37,206 bases of DNA from Bacillota bacterium (GCA_021324255.1 JAJPJL010000135.1:1-37206), one strand, 5' to 3'. Counted from the first letter of the stretch, positions 8,188-16,856 are shown. Notes: generated by a model from the letters alone, not told the origin. Program-made: numbers and translations.

Positions 8188-9279
8188 ATGGCCTTTCTCG
8201 AGCTGGAAGGTCTGTGCAAGACGTTCGGGCACGCCGCGGCGCTGTCGGACGTCACGCTCTCCGTCGAGCGCGGCGAGCTCGTGTCGCTGCTCGGGCCGAG
8301 CGGATGCGGCAAGACGACCACGCTGCGCATCGTCGCCGGCTTCGAGACGCCCGACCGCGGACGCGTGCTCCTCGACGGCCGCGATCTCACCGGCGTGTCC
8401 CCGGAACGCCGCGGCTTCGGGATGGTGTTTCAGCAGTACAGTCTCTTTCCGAACATGACCGCCGCCCAGAACATCGGGTACGGTCTCCGGGTCGCCCGCC
8501 GGCCATCGCAGGAAGTGCGGCGCCGCGTCGGCGAGCTGCTGGAGCTCATCGGGCTCCCCGATGCGGGCGGGCGGTATCCGCACTAGCTCTCGGGCGGCAT
8601 GCAGCAACGGGTCGCCCTGGCCCGAGCGCTCGCGATCGAGCCGCGGATTTTGCTCCTGGACGAACCGCTGTCCGCGCTGGACGCCAAGGTGCGCGTGACC
8701 CTGCGGAACGAGATCCGCCGGATCCAAACGCGCCTCGGGATCACGGCGTTGTACGTGACGCATGATCAGGAGGAGGCCCTCTCCCTCTCGGACCGCGTCG
8801 TCGTCATGTCCCGCGGCCGCATCGAGCAGGTCGGGCCTCCCGAAGAGGTGTACGGCGAGCCCAAGACCGAATTTACCGCGAGCTTCATCGGCTCGATGAA
8901 CAGGCTCGCCGGCGTCGTCGGGGCGGACGGGACGCTCGCCTATCGCGGGCGGACCCTGCGCTTGCCGCCCGGCGCGGCGGTCCCGGCGGGCCGGGCCGCG
9001 ACGCTCGTCGTGCGGCCCGAAGCGATCACGCTGACGGTAGACGGCGGCCCGCCGCCGTGCGGGCGCGCCAACGTGCTCGCGGGCACGCTGGTGACGCGGA
9101 CGTTTCTCGGCCCCGTCGTCCGTCTCATCGTCGACGTGGAGGGTGAGTACCTCAGCGTGGACGTGTCCGGAGCAGGACGCCGCGCCTATCCGCAAGGGGG
9201 GCGCGTGTGGCTGTCGTTCGATCCCGGGGCCGCCATCGTGATGGGCCCCAGCGCCGCAACGGAGGACGGTGGCTCATGA
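8188..9279 (+). pseudogene. PotA-like ABC importer ATPase interrupted by an in-frame TAG
   Basis: Reads as one 363-codon frame apart from one stop. The first part carries Walker A GPSGCGKTTT (residues 36-45) and the Q-loop FQQYSLFPNMT. Codon 133 (8584-8586) is TAG where relatives have Gln, giving YPH[19 protein letters not shown]. The frame then continues intact with Walker B ([12 protein letters not shown]), the H-switch ([10 protein letters not shown]) and a C-terminal TOBE-like regulatory domain. A single C-to-T change (CAG to TAG) explains it. The second half has no frameshift or other stop, so the mutation is recent, a sequencing error, or bypassed. Its end overlaps the next gene (ATGA). 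A fragment starting at ATG 8599 would lack Walker A and could not hydrolyse ATP alone. Confidence 0.85.
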
Positions 9280-10658
9280 CGCGCTCCGCGCCCGGCCGGC
9301 TCTCGCTCGACGACCTCCGGCGGGAGGTGGCCCAGGGCGGCATCGATACCGTGATCGCCGCGATGGTCGATATGCAGGGCCGGCTCATGGGAAAGCGGGT
9401 CACCGGCGGGTTCTTCGTCGACGAGGTCGCGGGGGACGGCGTGCACGCCTGCAGCTACCTGCTCGGTTGCGACGTGGAGATGGAGCCGCTGCCCGGGTAT
9501 CGCCTCACGAGCTGGGGCACAGGCTACCACGATTTCCACCTCCGGCCCGATCTCTCCACGCTGCGCCGGATCCCGTGGCTGGAGCGGACCGCGCTCGTCT
9601 TGTGCGACGTCTGCGACGACGCCGGCGCGCCCGTCCCCGAATCCCCCCGCCAACTGCTGCAGGCGCAGGTGGCGCGGGCCGAGCAGGCCGGCGTGCTGCC
9701 GATGATGGCGTCGGAGCTCGAGTTCTACCTCTTCCGCGACACCTACGAGCGCGCGCGCGAGAAGCACTACCACGACCTGGCGCCGTACGGTCAGTACGCC
9801 GAGGACTACCACATCCTGCAGGGGACCAGGGAGGAGTGGCTGATCCGGCAGATCCGCAATCACGCGGTCGCCGCGGACGTACCCGTGGAGTTCAGCAAGG
9901 GGGAATGGGGCCCGGGGCAGCACGAGATCAACCTGCGCTACGCGCCGCCCGTGGACATGGCGGACCGCCACACGCTGCTGAAGCAGGCGGTCAAGGAGAT
10001 CGCCGCTGCGAACGGCGTCGCCGTGACCTTCATGGCGAAGTGGCGCGCGGACGTCGCCGGCTCGTCCTGTCACGTGCACAGCAGCCTGTGGGACCGGGCG
10101 GGAACGCGGAACCTCTTTCACCGGGCGGGGGCGGACGGCGCGGACATGCCGGATCTATTCCGCCACTACCTGGGCGGCCAGATCGAAGGCGCCCGGCAGC
10201 TCGCGTACTTCTTTGCCCCGTACGTCAACTCGTACAAGCGCTACGTCGCCGGCACCTTTGCGCCGGTGTTCGCGGTCTGGAGCCGCGACAACCGCACCTG
10301 CGGCTTCCGGGTGATCGGGGACGGCGGCAGCCTGCGCGTGGAGAATCGGATTCCGGGCGCGGACGTCAACCCATACCTGGCGTTCGCGGCGATGATTGCC
10401 GCGGGACTATGGGGCATCGAGCGCCGCGTCGAGCCGCCGCCGAGGGTCGACGGCGACGCCTACCGCGTCGAGGGCCTTCGGCGCGTGCCGGAGACGCTGC
10501 GGGAGGCTCTGGACGAGCTCGCGCGCAGCGAGATCGCGCGCGCGGCGTTCGGAGACCGGGTGGTGGAGCACTACCTCCACACGGGACGCCTCGAACAGCA
10601 GGCCTACGATCGCGCGGTGACGTGCTGGGAGCTTGCACGCAATTTCGAGCGCATCTAA
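9276..10658 (+). CDS. Glutamine-synthetase-family amine/amino-acid ligase (PuuA-like)
   Basis: ATP-dependent ligase of the glutamine synthetase superfamily (460 residues), likely joining glutamate to an amine or ammonia. The N-terminal beta-grasp part has [20 protein letters not shown], and [20 protein letters not shown] follows. The catalytic domain shows [13 protein letters not shown] and [15 protein letters not shown] with metal-binding Glu residues. It continues with [11 protein letters not shown] (substrate/metal His), then [12 protein letters not shown] and [25 protein letters not shown], the ATP and glutamate site. The DMQGR and GADVNPY versions are closer to gamma-glutamylputrescine synthetase than to housekeeping GlnA, and no adenylylation region is evident. 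ATG 9276 overlaps the ATPase stop. The context with a polyamine-type importer supports gamma-glutamylation of an imported amine, but this is inferred. Confidence 0.85.
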   Translation: MTRSAPGRLSLDDLRREVAQGGIDTVIAAMVDMQGRLMGKRVTGGFFVDEVAGDGVHACSYLLGCDVEMEPLPGYRLTSWGTGYHDFHLRPDLSTLRRIPWLERTALVLCDVCDDAGAPVPESPRQLLQAQVARAEQAGVLPMMASELEFYLFRDTYERAREKHYHDLAPYGQYAEDYHILQGTREEWLIRQIRNHAVAADVPVEFSKGEWGPGQHEINLRYAPPVDMADRHTLLKQAVKEIAAANGVAVTFMAKWRADVAGSSCHVHSSLWDRAGTRNLFHRAGADGADMPDLFRHYLGGQIEGARQLAYFFAPYVNSYKRYVAGTFAPVFAVWSRDNRTCGFRVIGDGGSLRVENRIPGADVNPYLAFAAMIAAGLWGIERRVEPPPRVDGDAYRVEGLRRVPETLREALDELARSEIARAAFGDRVVEHYLHTGRLEQQAYDRAVTCWELARNFERI

Positions 10659-10742
10659 CGCCGCGCCTTCGATGGTCGGCGAGGGGAGACGGGCCGGCCG
10701 TGTCGGGGTGCTCCGGCGCCGGTCCCGCCGAGGAGGTCTTGG

Positions 10743-11510
10743 ATGAGGCTGCATGACAAGGTGGCGCTGATCACCGGCGCGGGCGGCAGCATGGGCCGGC
10801 TCGCGTCCGTCGTGTTCGCGCGGGAGGGGGCGCGGATCATCGCCGCCGACGTCGCCGAGCCCGCGCTGGACGCCACGGTCGCCGAGATCACGCGGCGCGG
10901 CGGGCGCGCGATCGCCGTGCGCGCCGACGTCGCCAACGAAGCGCAGGTGGAGCACGCGGTGCGCCTCGGCGTCCGCGAGTTCGGTCGCCTGGACGTGCTG
11001 TACAACAACGCGGGCATCTTTCCCGAGCGCGACGGGTCCGTGGTCGACATCGACGAGGCCGTATGGGATCAGGTCATGGCCGTCAACGTCAAAGGCATCT
11101 TCTTCTGCTGCAAGCACGGCATCCCGCAGCTGCTGCGGGCCGGCGGAGGATCGATCATCAACGTGGCGTCGTTCGTCGCGCTCGTCGGGTGCACCGTGCC
11201 GCAGGACGCGTACACGGCGAGCAAGGGCGCCGTGATCGCGCTGACCAAGTCGCTCGCCGTCCAGTTCGGCCCGAAGCAGATCCGCACGAACGCGATCGCG
11301 CCGGGCCCGATCGAGACGCCGCTGTTGACCTCATGGTTGCTCAACAATCCCGAGGCGAAGCAGCGGCGTCTCGACCGCATTCCGATGGGGCGGTTCGGCC
11401 GGCCGGAGGACATCGTCAATCTGGCCCTCTACCTCGCGTCGGACGAAGCCAGCTGGGTCAACGGGAGCGTCCTCGTCGCGGACGGCGGGATCACGTCGAA
11501 CTACTTCTGA
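10743..11510 (+). CDS. Short-chain dehydrogenase/reductase (FabG-like fold)
   Basis: Classical SDR of 255 residues, cytoplasmic, NAD(P)-dependent. The cofactor loop is TGAGGSMG (11-18), followed by LYNNAGIF (NNAG at 88-91). The catalytic residues are Ser143, Tyr157 and Lys161 (YTASK). The C-terminal end has RFGRPEDIVNLALYLASDEASWVNGSVLVADGG, as in FabG-like enzymes. In the Rossmann strand the Asp in AADV (about residue 36) favours NAD over NADP. A GAGGAGG site lies just before ATG 10743. It comes 84 bases after the ligase on the same strand, so it may oxidise an alcohol or carbonyl intermediate of the same pathway. The precise substrate cannot be read from sequence. Confidence 0.88.
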   Translation: MRLHDKVALITGAGGSMGRLASVVFAREGARIIAADVAEPALDATVAEITRRGGRAIAVRADVANEAQVEHAVRLGVREFGRLDVLYNNAGIFPERDGSVVDIDEAVWDQVMAVNVKGIFFCCKHGIPQLLRAGGGSIINVASFVALVGCTVPQDAYTASKGAVIALTKSLAVQFGPKQIRTNAIAPGPIETPLLTSWLLNNPEAKQRRLDRIPMGRFGRPEDIVNLALYLASDEASWVNGSVLVADGGITSNYF

Positions 11511-11530
11511 CCCGCATTCTCGAGGCGCGG

Positions 11531-11545
11531 CCGGCGTCATGCCGG
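11531..11545 (+). terminator. Possible hairpin after the dehydrogenase gene
   Basis: CCGGC-gtcat-GCCGG, a perfect five-base stem with a five-base loop about 20 bases after the stop, inside longer imperfect GC pairing. No T run follows, so a terminator role is tentative. Confidence 0.3.
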
Positions 11546-11654
11546 ACGGGCCGCCCCGCGCTCCCGTCGAGGGATATCGCGGCGTCAGCCGGAGGCGGCC
11601 CGCGCCGCCGGAGGGGTCGCGGCGATCGCCCCCGGGCCGCCGGCGGCGCGTACG

Positions 11655-11685
11655 TTCGACCGCGCGATACCGCGCGTGCTACAAT
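11655..11685 (+). promoter_or_regulatory. Candidate promoter for the N-acetyltransferase gene
   Basis: A TTCGAC-like -35 (11655-11660) and TACAAT -10 (11680-11685) with a 19-base spacer. Transcription would start near 11692, giving a leader of about 80 bases that holds a strong hairpin and an AGGAGGTGA site. The -10 is good (one mismatch), the -35 weak and the spacer long. Confidence 0.5.
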
Positions 11686-11698
11686 CTTCGTGGGCCGG

Positions 11699-11727
11699 GA
11701 CGCCCTCGGAGACACTCCGGGGGCGTC
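11699..11727 (+). other. 12-bp leader hairpin upstream of arsN1
   Basis: GACGCCCTCGGA (11699-11710) pairs with TCCGGGGGCGTC (11716-11727) through 12 consecutive pairs, one of them G-U, around a GACAC loop. It begins only about 7 bases after the predicted transcription start and lies 30 or so bases before the ribosome-binding site. No T run follows, so a simple terminator is unlikely. It could stabilise the mRNA or be part of a regulatory leader. Confidence 0.6.
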
Positions 11728-11770
11728 GCGCTGTCCGGCGCACGTGAACCGCCGTGTAGGAGGTGACCGG

Positions 11771-12280
11771 ATGCACGCCCGCTCCGCCACGCCCGCAGAT
11801 GCGGCCGCCATCGCGGCGATTTACAATCAGGGAATCGAAGACCGGGTGGCCACATTCGAAACGCGGGTACGCACGCCCGAGGACGTGGCGGGCTGGTTCG
11901 ACGGCCGGCATCCGATTGTCGTCGTCGAGGATGGGGGCGCGGTCGTCGCGTTTGCATCCACGTCCTCCTATCGCGCGCGGGAGTGCTACGCCGGGATCGC
12001 CGAGTTCTCGGTGTACGTGGCGCGCCACAGCCGGGGCCGCGGCGCGGGGCGCGCCGCCATGCTGGCGCTGATCGGCGCGGCCGAGCGCGCAGGGCTGTGG
12101 AAGCTCGTGTCCCGCGTCTTTCCAGAAAACACGGCGAGCCTCGCCCTGTTGCGCGGCCTCGGGTTCCGGGAGGTGGGCACGTACCACAAGCACGCACGGC
12201 TCGACGGCGTGTGGAAGGACGTCGTGATCGTGGAGCGTCTGCTTCCCGCGAACCTCGCGCCGGACGCGCGTTCCGCCTAG
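11771..12280 (+). CDS. arsN1: ArsN1-type N-acetyltransferase (GNAT)
   Basis: GNAT-fold acetyl-CoA-dependent N-acetyltransferase (169 residues) of the phosphinothricin/arsinothricin acetyltransferase group, detoxifying the amino group of glutamate-like antibiotics. Family hallmarks are AIAAIYNQGIEDRVATFETR at the N terminus, AEFSVYVARHSRGRGAGRAAM with the acetyl-CoA loop RGRGAG, and WKLVSRVFPENTASLALLRGLGF. The C-terminal part is YHKHARLDGVWKDVVIVERLL. These blocks fit ArsN1 family A better than Pat/Bar, as I recall the family. A perfect AGGAGGTGA lies four bases before ATG 11771. Preceded by its own promoter and a leader hairpin. An ArsB-like permease sits at the left edge of the window, about 10 kb away. 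Confidence 0.83.
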   Translation: MHARSATPADAAAIAAIYNQGIEDRVATFETRVRTPEDVAGWFDGRHPIVVVEDGGAVVAFASTSSYRARECYAGIAEFSVYVARHSRGRGAGRAAMLALIGAAERAGLWKLVSRVFPENTASLALLRGLGFREVGTYHKHARLDGVWKDVVIVERLLPANLAPDARSA

Positions 12281-12294
12281 GGCCGCGGGCCGGC

Positions 12295-13914
12295 CTACCT
12301 CAATCCGTACGCTGCCACGGTGTGCCCGGCGCCGACGTAGACGTGCCCCGCGGCGATCGCCGGGGTGATGAACTGGTGCGCGCTCCCCAGCAGGTCCGGA
12401 CCGGATGACGCGTATACGTCCGCGCCCGTGACGGCGTTGAGCGCGTGCAGCACGCCCTCCGCGCTGTCGACCACCCACACGAGCCCGCCGGATGCGCCGG
12501 CGCTCGACACGGCGGGCGCGCCCGCGTTGCTCATCGATCCGCTGCACCACGCCACGTCGAATCCCGCGCCCCCGGCGGCCCCGAGCTTGAGCGCGGCAAC
12601 GCCGCCGGTGCCCCGGCACGGCGCGGGCTGGGGACCGCGGCCCGGGACCACGACGAACCGGCCCGCGGATCCGCCGTCCCAGTACGCCGCGGCGGAAAAC
12701 ACCTCCGGCCGCCCGCCGCGGCAGGAGCCAAAGACGCAGCGGCTGTACACCCCCTCACCCGTCACGCCGTCGCCCTTGGAAAGGCCGCCCATGTCGTCGG
12801 CGTTGATCAGGTAGCCGACGCCCTGCTTGCCAGCGATGAAGATGAGGTGCGGCACCGGACCGGGTTGCGGCGGGAGCAGGAGCGGGGCCGCCGAGCCGAG
12901 GTCGACGTCGCCCGCATTCAGCGCGACGAAGTTGCTCGGCACGAAGTAGTCCCGCGTCGCGCGCGAGAAGCGCAGCGCCGGCTCCGTCTGGAGCCGGAGC
13001 ACCGCGTTGCCGAAGTCCACGGCGCCGCCAGACTCGCTGTTGCCGGTCGAGACGTAGAGGTTGCCCGCGGCGTCGATCGAAACGCCCCCGGCCGCCCAGA
13101 TCGCGCCCATGCGCTGCGTGGGCACGGCGAACGACTGCTGGTGCCCGGGATCGCCCACCGGGACGCCGATCACCCACCCGTGATACTGCCCGCAGTCGCC
13201 GAAGTAGCCGCCGAAGGGGACGTAGAGCACGCCGTGGGCCAGCCCGAGCGCGGCGCGCTGCTGCTGCGCGGCCGGCGCAAACTGCCGGCCGTCCGACGCT
13301 GGGGGCGCGATCGTCACGGGCCAGCCCGGGCGCATCCGGCCGCTCGCCAGGTCGAGCGCCGCGGCCTTGTACACTTTCGTCCGCCCGCCGTCCGGGGTCG
13401 TGAGCCCGACCAGGTACAGCGTGGAGGATGCGCGGTCGATGACCGGCGTGCTCGTGATGCCGACCGGATCGATGTTGCCGCACGGCAACGACGCGCGCGG
13501 CACCGGTGAGCCCACGGACACCGGGCCCCACACGACCCGGCCGGTGGCGGCGTCGAGCGCGTAGACGAGATCCCGCTCCGTCACGGTGTAAATCATCGTG
13601 CGCGTCGCGCCGCCCGCGGCCACGCCCGAAACGACGAGCGGCTCGGCGTAGATCTCCCCCTCGACCGAGGCCGTCCAGAGCTTCCCAAACCTCCCCGCGC
13701 GGACGGTGTCCGGCGTGAGGGTCGGCTCATTGGCGTCCCATCCGGTGCGGGCGAAGTCGCCGTGGAACGTCAGGACGTCCGCGCCCGCGGGTGCGGGCGC
13801 CGGCGCCGCGGCGGGGGCAGAAACGCCGGTCGCGGCCAGCAGGAACACGCCCGCGCACATGGTATGCCACAGCGATCCGAGGCTGCGCGCTCGGATGGCC
13901 GGCCGCGTCGTCAT
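12295..13914 (-). CDS. Secreted PQQ-type beta-propeller repeat protein
   Basis: Exported protein of 539 residues. A basic N terminus leads to a hydrophobic signal (about residues 19-38, CAGVFLLAATGVSAPAAAPA), followed by an Ala/Pro-rich linker. The rest shows repeated propeller blades of the PQQ/quinoprotein type: LTFHGDFARTGWDANEPTL, YTVTERDLVYALDAATGRVVW, GGVSIDAAGNLYVSTGN, and VWVVDSAEGVLHALNAVTGADVYA near the end. Several Cys (CGNIDP, CGQYHG, CVFGSCRGG, CRGTGG, WCSGS) suggest disulfides outside the cytoplasm. I do not see the catalytic Asp/Cys-Cys set of quinoprotein alcohol dehydrogenases, so cofactor binding is unproven. ATG 13914 has a GGAGGTG site. It converges with arsN1 and diverges from the YihY-like gene. 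Confidence 0.8.
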   Translation of the reverse strand: MTTRPAIRARSLGSLWHTMCAGVFLLAATGVSAPAAAPAPAPAGADVLTFHGDFARTGWDANEPTLTPDTVRAGRFGKLWTASVEGEIYAEPLVVSGVAAGGATRTMIYTVTERDLVYALDAATGRVVWGPVSVGSPVPRASLPCGNIDPVGITSTPVIDRASSTLYLVGLTTPDGGRTKVYKAAALDLASGRMRPGWPVTIAPPASDGRQFAPAAQQQRAALGLAHGVLYVPFGGYFGDCGQYHGWVIGVPVGDPGHQQSFAVPTQRMGAIWAAGGVSIDAAGNLYVSTGNSESGGAVDFGNAVLRLQTEPALRFSRATRDYFVPSNFVALNAGDVDLGSAAPLLLPPQPGPVPHLIFIAGKQGVGYLINADDMGGLSKGDGVTGEGVYSRCVFGSCRGGRPEVFSAAAYWDGGSAGRFVVVPGRGPQPAPCRGTGGVAALKLGAAGGAGFDVAWCSGSMSNAGAPAVSSAGASGGLVWVVDSAEGVLHALNAVTGADVYASSGPDLLGSAHQFITPAIAAGHVYVGAGHTVAAYGLR

Positions 13915-13973
13915 GGAGCACCTCCGGGTGCGGCGCGGCACGGGACCGGCCGCGGGGAATATTTGACCCAACG

Positions 13974-14909
13974 ATGCTGCGCCATCGGATCGCCAACCCG
14001 TACGAGCTCGCGGCTAGGACGCCGCCCCGTCTTCGACGCGCGGCGACGGCGGCCGTCCGCGCGATCGCCGGGTTGTGGTACCACGGCGACCTGTTTTCGG
14101 CTGCGGCCATCAGCTTTTACGCGCTGTTCTCGCTCCTGCCGCTCCTGATTCTGTTCGCGGTCTTCATCAACGTCGCGTTCCCGCACGCCCACCCCGACCG
14201 GATCATCTCGCGGCTGGTGGGCGGCGCCCAGCATCCCGACATCCTGCTGCGTACCGTGCAGGACGCCTACGGCCATCGGGCGTCGCTCGGGTGGTTCGGC
14301 AGCGTGACCCTGATCGTCGCGGCGACCGGCGTGTTCGGGGCCATCCAGGTGGCCCTGGATCGCGTCTTCGAATGCCACGGCCGTCTCCTGCCGGCCCGGT
14401 TCGCCGTGGGCGTCCTGATGATGGTCGGCTCGCTGCTGATCTTCATCAGCGTGATGGTCTCCACCGTGCTGACCCTGCGCTTGTTGAGGCAAGCCGGGCT
14501 GGCGCCGATCCTCGGGATTCCGCTGGACCCCCGGCACGGCGGCGGACGCATCCTCGCGCTGTTCCCCGTCGTGGCGCAGTTCGGCATCTTTTGGGTCGGC
14601 TACCGATTTTTACCCAACGTCTCCGTCCGCTGGAGCGAGGCGTGGCCGGGCGCCGTGATCGCGACCGTGCTCTGGCAGGCCACCAGCTACGTGCTCGGCC
14701 TGTACATCGGCCGCGTAGCGGACTACACGGCTCTCTACCAGTCACTCGGCGTGGTCGTGGCGCTGCTGGCATGGATCTATGCCCTGGCCTGCACCTTTTT
14801 GTTCGGCGCGGAGTTCGTCGCGGCATACGCGCCGAGGCGGCCCGTCCCCGCGCGCCTGCGAAACGCCGGGATCCCTCTGCCCGGGCAGGGACGCCCGCGT
14901 CCCCGGTGA
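13974..14909 (+). CDS. YihY/BrkB-family inner-membrane protein
   Basis: Integral membrane protein (311 residues) with about six hydrophobic helices, matching the YihY (UPF0761) family. The N-terminal block DLFSAAAISFYALFSLLPLLILFAVF is highly characteristic. It continues with SLGWFGSVTLIVAATGVFGAIQVALDRVFE, RWSEAWPGAVIATVLWQATSYVLGLYI, and YQSLGVVVALLAWIYALACTFLFGAEF. Members were once called RNase BN, which is not supported; their role is unknown. Start ATG 13974 is 59 bases from the divergent propeller gene. The amidase gene follows 45 bases downstream and may share the transcript. Confidence 0.9.
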   Translation: MLRHRIANPYELAARTPPRLRRAATAAVRAIAGLWYHGDLFSAAAISFYALFSLLPLLILFAVFINVAFPHAHPDRIISRLVGGAQHPDILLRTVQDAYGHRASLGWFGSVTLIVAATGVFGAIQVALDRVFECHGRLLPARFAVGVLMMVGSLLIFISVMVSTVLTLRLLRQAGLAPILGIPLDPRHGGGRILALFPVVAQFGIFWVGYRFLPNVSVRWSEAWPGAVIATVLWQATSYVLGLYIGRVADYTALYQSLGVVVALLAWIYALACTFLFGAEFVAAYAPRRPVPARLRNAGIPLPGQGRPRPR

Positions 14910-14954
14910 ACTACCCCACCGCGGCGGCGGCTCGCGCCCCGCAGGGAGGCGTTC

Positions 14955-15770
14955 ATGCGTATCGCGCTGTGCCAGCAGGTTTCATCGCCCCGGAAGGAAG
15001 AGAACCTCGAGACCGCCCGGCTCGCGATTCGGGAGGCGAAACGCCGGGGCGCCGACCTGGCGCTGCTCCCGGAAGTGTTCATGGCGTTCATCGCGCCCGA
15101 GAGCCCGGTGGCGGCCGCCCAGGTCGCCGAACCGATCGACGGGCCCTTTGTATCCGCGCTCGCCGCGGAAGCGCGGCGGCATCACCTCTATGTCGGTTGC
15201 GGCGTGTACGAGAGCGCTCCGGACGAGCGCACGCGCGCCTACAACACCGCCGTGCTCCTCGGGCCGGACGGCGATCTCGCGCTCGCCTACCGCAAGACGC
15301 ATCTCTACGACGCCTTTGGATATCGTGAGTCGGACCGGATCGTCCCCGGCGCCGAACCCCCGGGGGTCGTCCGCACCCCGCTCGGGACGCTGGGGCTGCT
15401 CGTGTGCTACGAGTTGCGCTTCCCGGAGCTCGCGCGCGCCGTGGCGGTCGCGGGGGGCGACGTGCTGTTGCTGCCGGCTGCGTGGGTGGCGGGACCGCTC
15501 AAGGAGCATCACTGGACGACGCTGCTCGCGGCGCGGGCGATCGAAAACACGATCTTCGTCGCCGCGGCGGACCAGGTGGGGACGATCTGCGCCGGCCGCA
15601 GCCGGCTCCTCGACCCGATGGGCGTGACGCTGGCCGACGCGGGCGAAGAGGCCTGCGTGGTGACGGCCGAGGTGGATCTCGCGCGGATCGCGCGCGTGCG
15701 CGAAAAGCTGCCGTCGCTCCGGCACCGCCGGCAGGAGCTCTACGCGCCGCGGGAGGCCGCGCGGCGATAA
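14955..15770 (+). CDS. Carbon-nitrogen hydrolase (nitrilase superfamily amidase)
   Basis: Cytoplasmic amidohydrolase of 271 residues. The Glu-Lys-Cys triad is complete: Glu40 in LALLPEVFM, Lys114 in YRKTHLYD, and Cys151 in LVCYELRFPE. The pattern of YRKTHLYDAFGYRESD and the CYELRFPE nucleophile block resemble omega-amidase/Nit and predicted deaminated-glutathione amidases. The C-terminal VTAEVDLARIARVREKLPSLRHRR is also typical. Exact substrate (deaminated glutathione, omega-amide of 2-oxo acids, or other amide) cannot be fixed. GGGAGG precedes ATG 14955. A bidirectional hairpin separates it from the convergent aminotransferase. Confidence 0.9.
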   Translation: MRIALCQQVSSPRKEENLETARLAIREAKRRGADLALLPEVFMAFIAPESPVAAAQVAEPIDGPFVSALAAEARRHHLYVGCGVYESAPDERTRAYNTAVLLGPDGDLALAYRKTHLYDAFGYRESDRIVPGAEPPGVVRTPLGTLGLLVCYELRFPELARAVAVAGGDVLLLPAAWVAGPLKEHHWTTLLAARAIENTIFVAAADQVGTICAGRSRLLDPMGVTLADAGEEACVVTAEVDLARIARVREKLPSLRHRRQELYAPREAARR

Positions 15771-15779
15771 GACGTCGGA

Positions 15780-15799
15780 GGGGCGCCGCGCGGCGCCCC
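15780..15799. terminator. Bidirectional GC palindrome between convergent genes
   Basis: GGGGCGCCGCGCGGCGCCCC is a perfect 20-base palindrome (8-bp stem plus GCGC loop) located between the amidase stop and the aminotransferase stop. It is placed to stop transcription from both sides, although no clear T tract flanks it. Confidence 0.6.
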
Positions 15800-15823
15800 C
15801 CAACACAATCGCAACCCGGCAGC

Positions 15824-16780
15824 CTATCCCCGCGCCGCGGCCTTGACCCCGCCGTAGACCGGCGTCAGCCACCGCCGGTACTGCGCGACCCGTCCCTCGG
15901 CCACACCGAAGTACGTTTCCTGCAGCCGGTGAGTCACCGGTCCCGGCTTCCCCGTCCCCACGGGGTAGTGGTCGACCGAATTGATCGGGGTGATCTCCGC
16001 GCCGGTGCCGCAGAAGAACGCCTCGTCGGCGATGTACAGCTCCGTGCGATCGATCTCGCGCTCCTGCACCGGCATCTTCAGGACGTCGCGGGCCAGCTCC
16101 AGGATGGTCTCGCGGGTAATCGACTCCAGGATGTTGGACGTGATCGGCGGGGTGACGAGGACCCCATCCCGGACCATGGCGAAGCACGCCCCCGGTCCCT
16201 CCGAGACCTTGCCGCGCTCGTTCAACAGGATCGGCTGCCCCGTATACCCGTTGAGGCGCGCTTCCACGGAGGCCAGCCGGGCCTGATGGTAGTTCGCGCC
16301 GGCTTTGACGCGCGGCGGAACGTTGGTATCCGCGATGCGCGTCCACGTGCTGATGCAGGTGTCCACGCCGGCCGTGACCTCCTCGCCGTGCGGCGAGAGT
16401 CGCGGCAGGATGAACCCCCCGATCCGGGCCTCCGCCGGGGGAAACGTACGCCCCTCGCCCTCGCCGACGTACAGGCTCAGGCGAAACCACACGGGCCCCT
16501 CGTAACGGTTGGCGCGCAGGACCTCGACCTGGGCGCGCGTCAGCTCCTCCGGCGACCACGGGATCGCCATGCGCATGATCTTCGCGGAGTTGCGAAGACG
16601 CCTGAGATGCTCGTCGTTTCGAAAGATGTAGAGCTCGCGCTCGTCGCTGTTCCAGTACGCGCGCACGCCTTCGAACACGTTGGCGCCGCGGAGCACGGTC
16701 GCCGTGGACACGTGCACCGTCGCCCGCTCCCAGGGCACGATTTCACCGTCGAACCACACCCACTCCGGATGTCCGGACAT
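15824..16780 (-). CDS. ilvE: Branched-chain amino acid aminotransferase (class IV)
   Basis: Pyridoxal-phosphate transaminase of 318 residues converting branched-chain 2-oxo acids and amino acids. N-terminal VWFDGEIVPWERATVHVSTATVLRGANVFEGVRAYW is the family signature. The PLP lysine is Lys159 in RVKAGANYHQARLASVEA. Later blocks are GKVSEGPGACFAMVRDGVLVTPPITSNILESITR and ADEAFFCGTGAEITPI, where PLP phosphate is bound. ATG 16780 gives the canonical N terminus MSGHPEWVWFDG. The 188 bases upstream, between it and ligD, are non-coding. D-amino acid aminotransferase is a less likely alternative because the long C-terminal GTGAEITPI form is typical of IlvE. Confidence 0.92.
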   Translation of the reverse strand: MSGHPEWVWFDGEIVPWERATVHVSTATVLRGANVFEGVRAYWNSDERELYIFRNDEHLRRLRNSAKIMRMAIPWSPEELTRAQVEVLRANRYEGPVWFRLSLYVGEGEGRTFPPAEARIGGFILPRLSPHGEEVTAGVDTCISTWTRIADTNVPPRVKAGANYHQARLASVEARLNGYTGQPILLNERGKVSEGPGACFAMVRDGVLVTPPITSNILESITRETILELARDVLKMPVQEREIDRTELYIADEAFFCGTGAEITPINSVDHYPVGTGKPGPVTHRLQETYFGVAEGRVAQYRRWLTPVYGGVKAAARG

Positions 16781-16856
16781 CGCTGGCACGCTCCTCCGCG
16801 GGAGATGACGGCCCGAGGGCCGCCCGTATCGGTTCCTTCGCCTTGCTCCGAACGAT

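Noticed and set aside
8584-8586. TAG as a reassigned sense codon
   Set aside because: TAG ends the binding-protein gene (6407-6409), permease 2 (8183-8185), arsN1 and the class V aminotransferase at the expected positions, so it works as a stop here.
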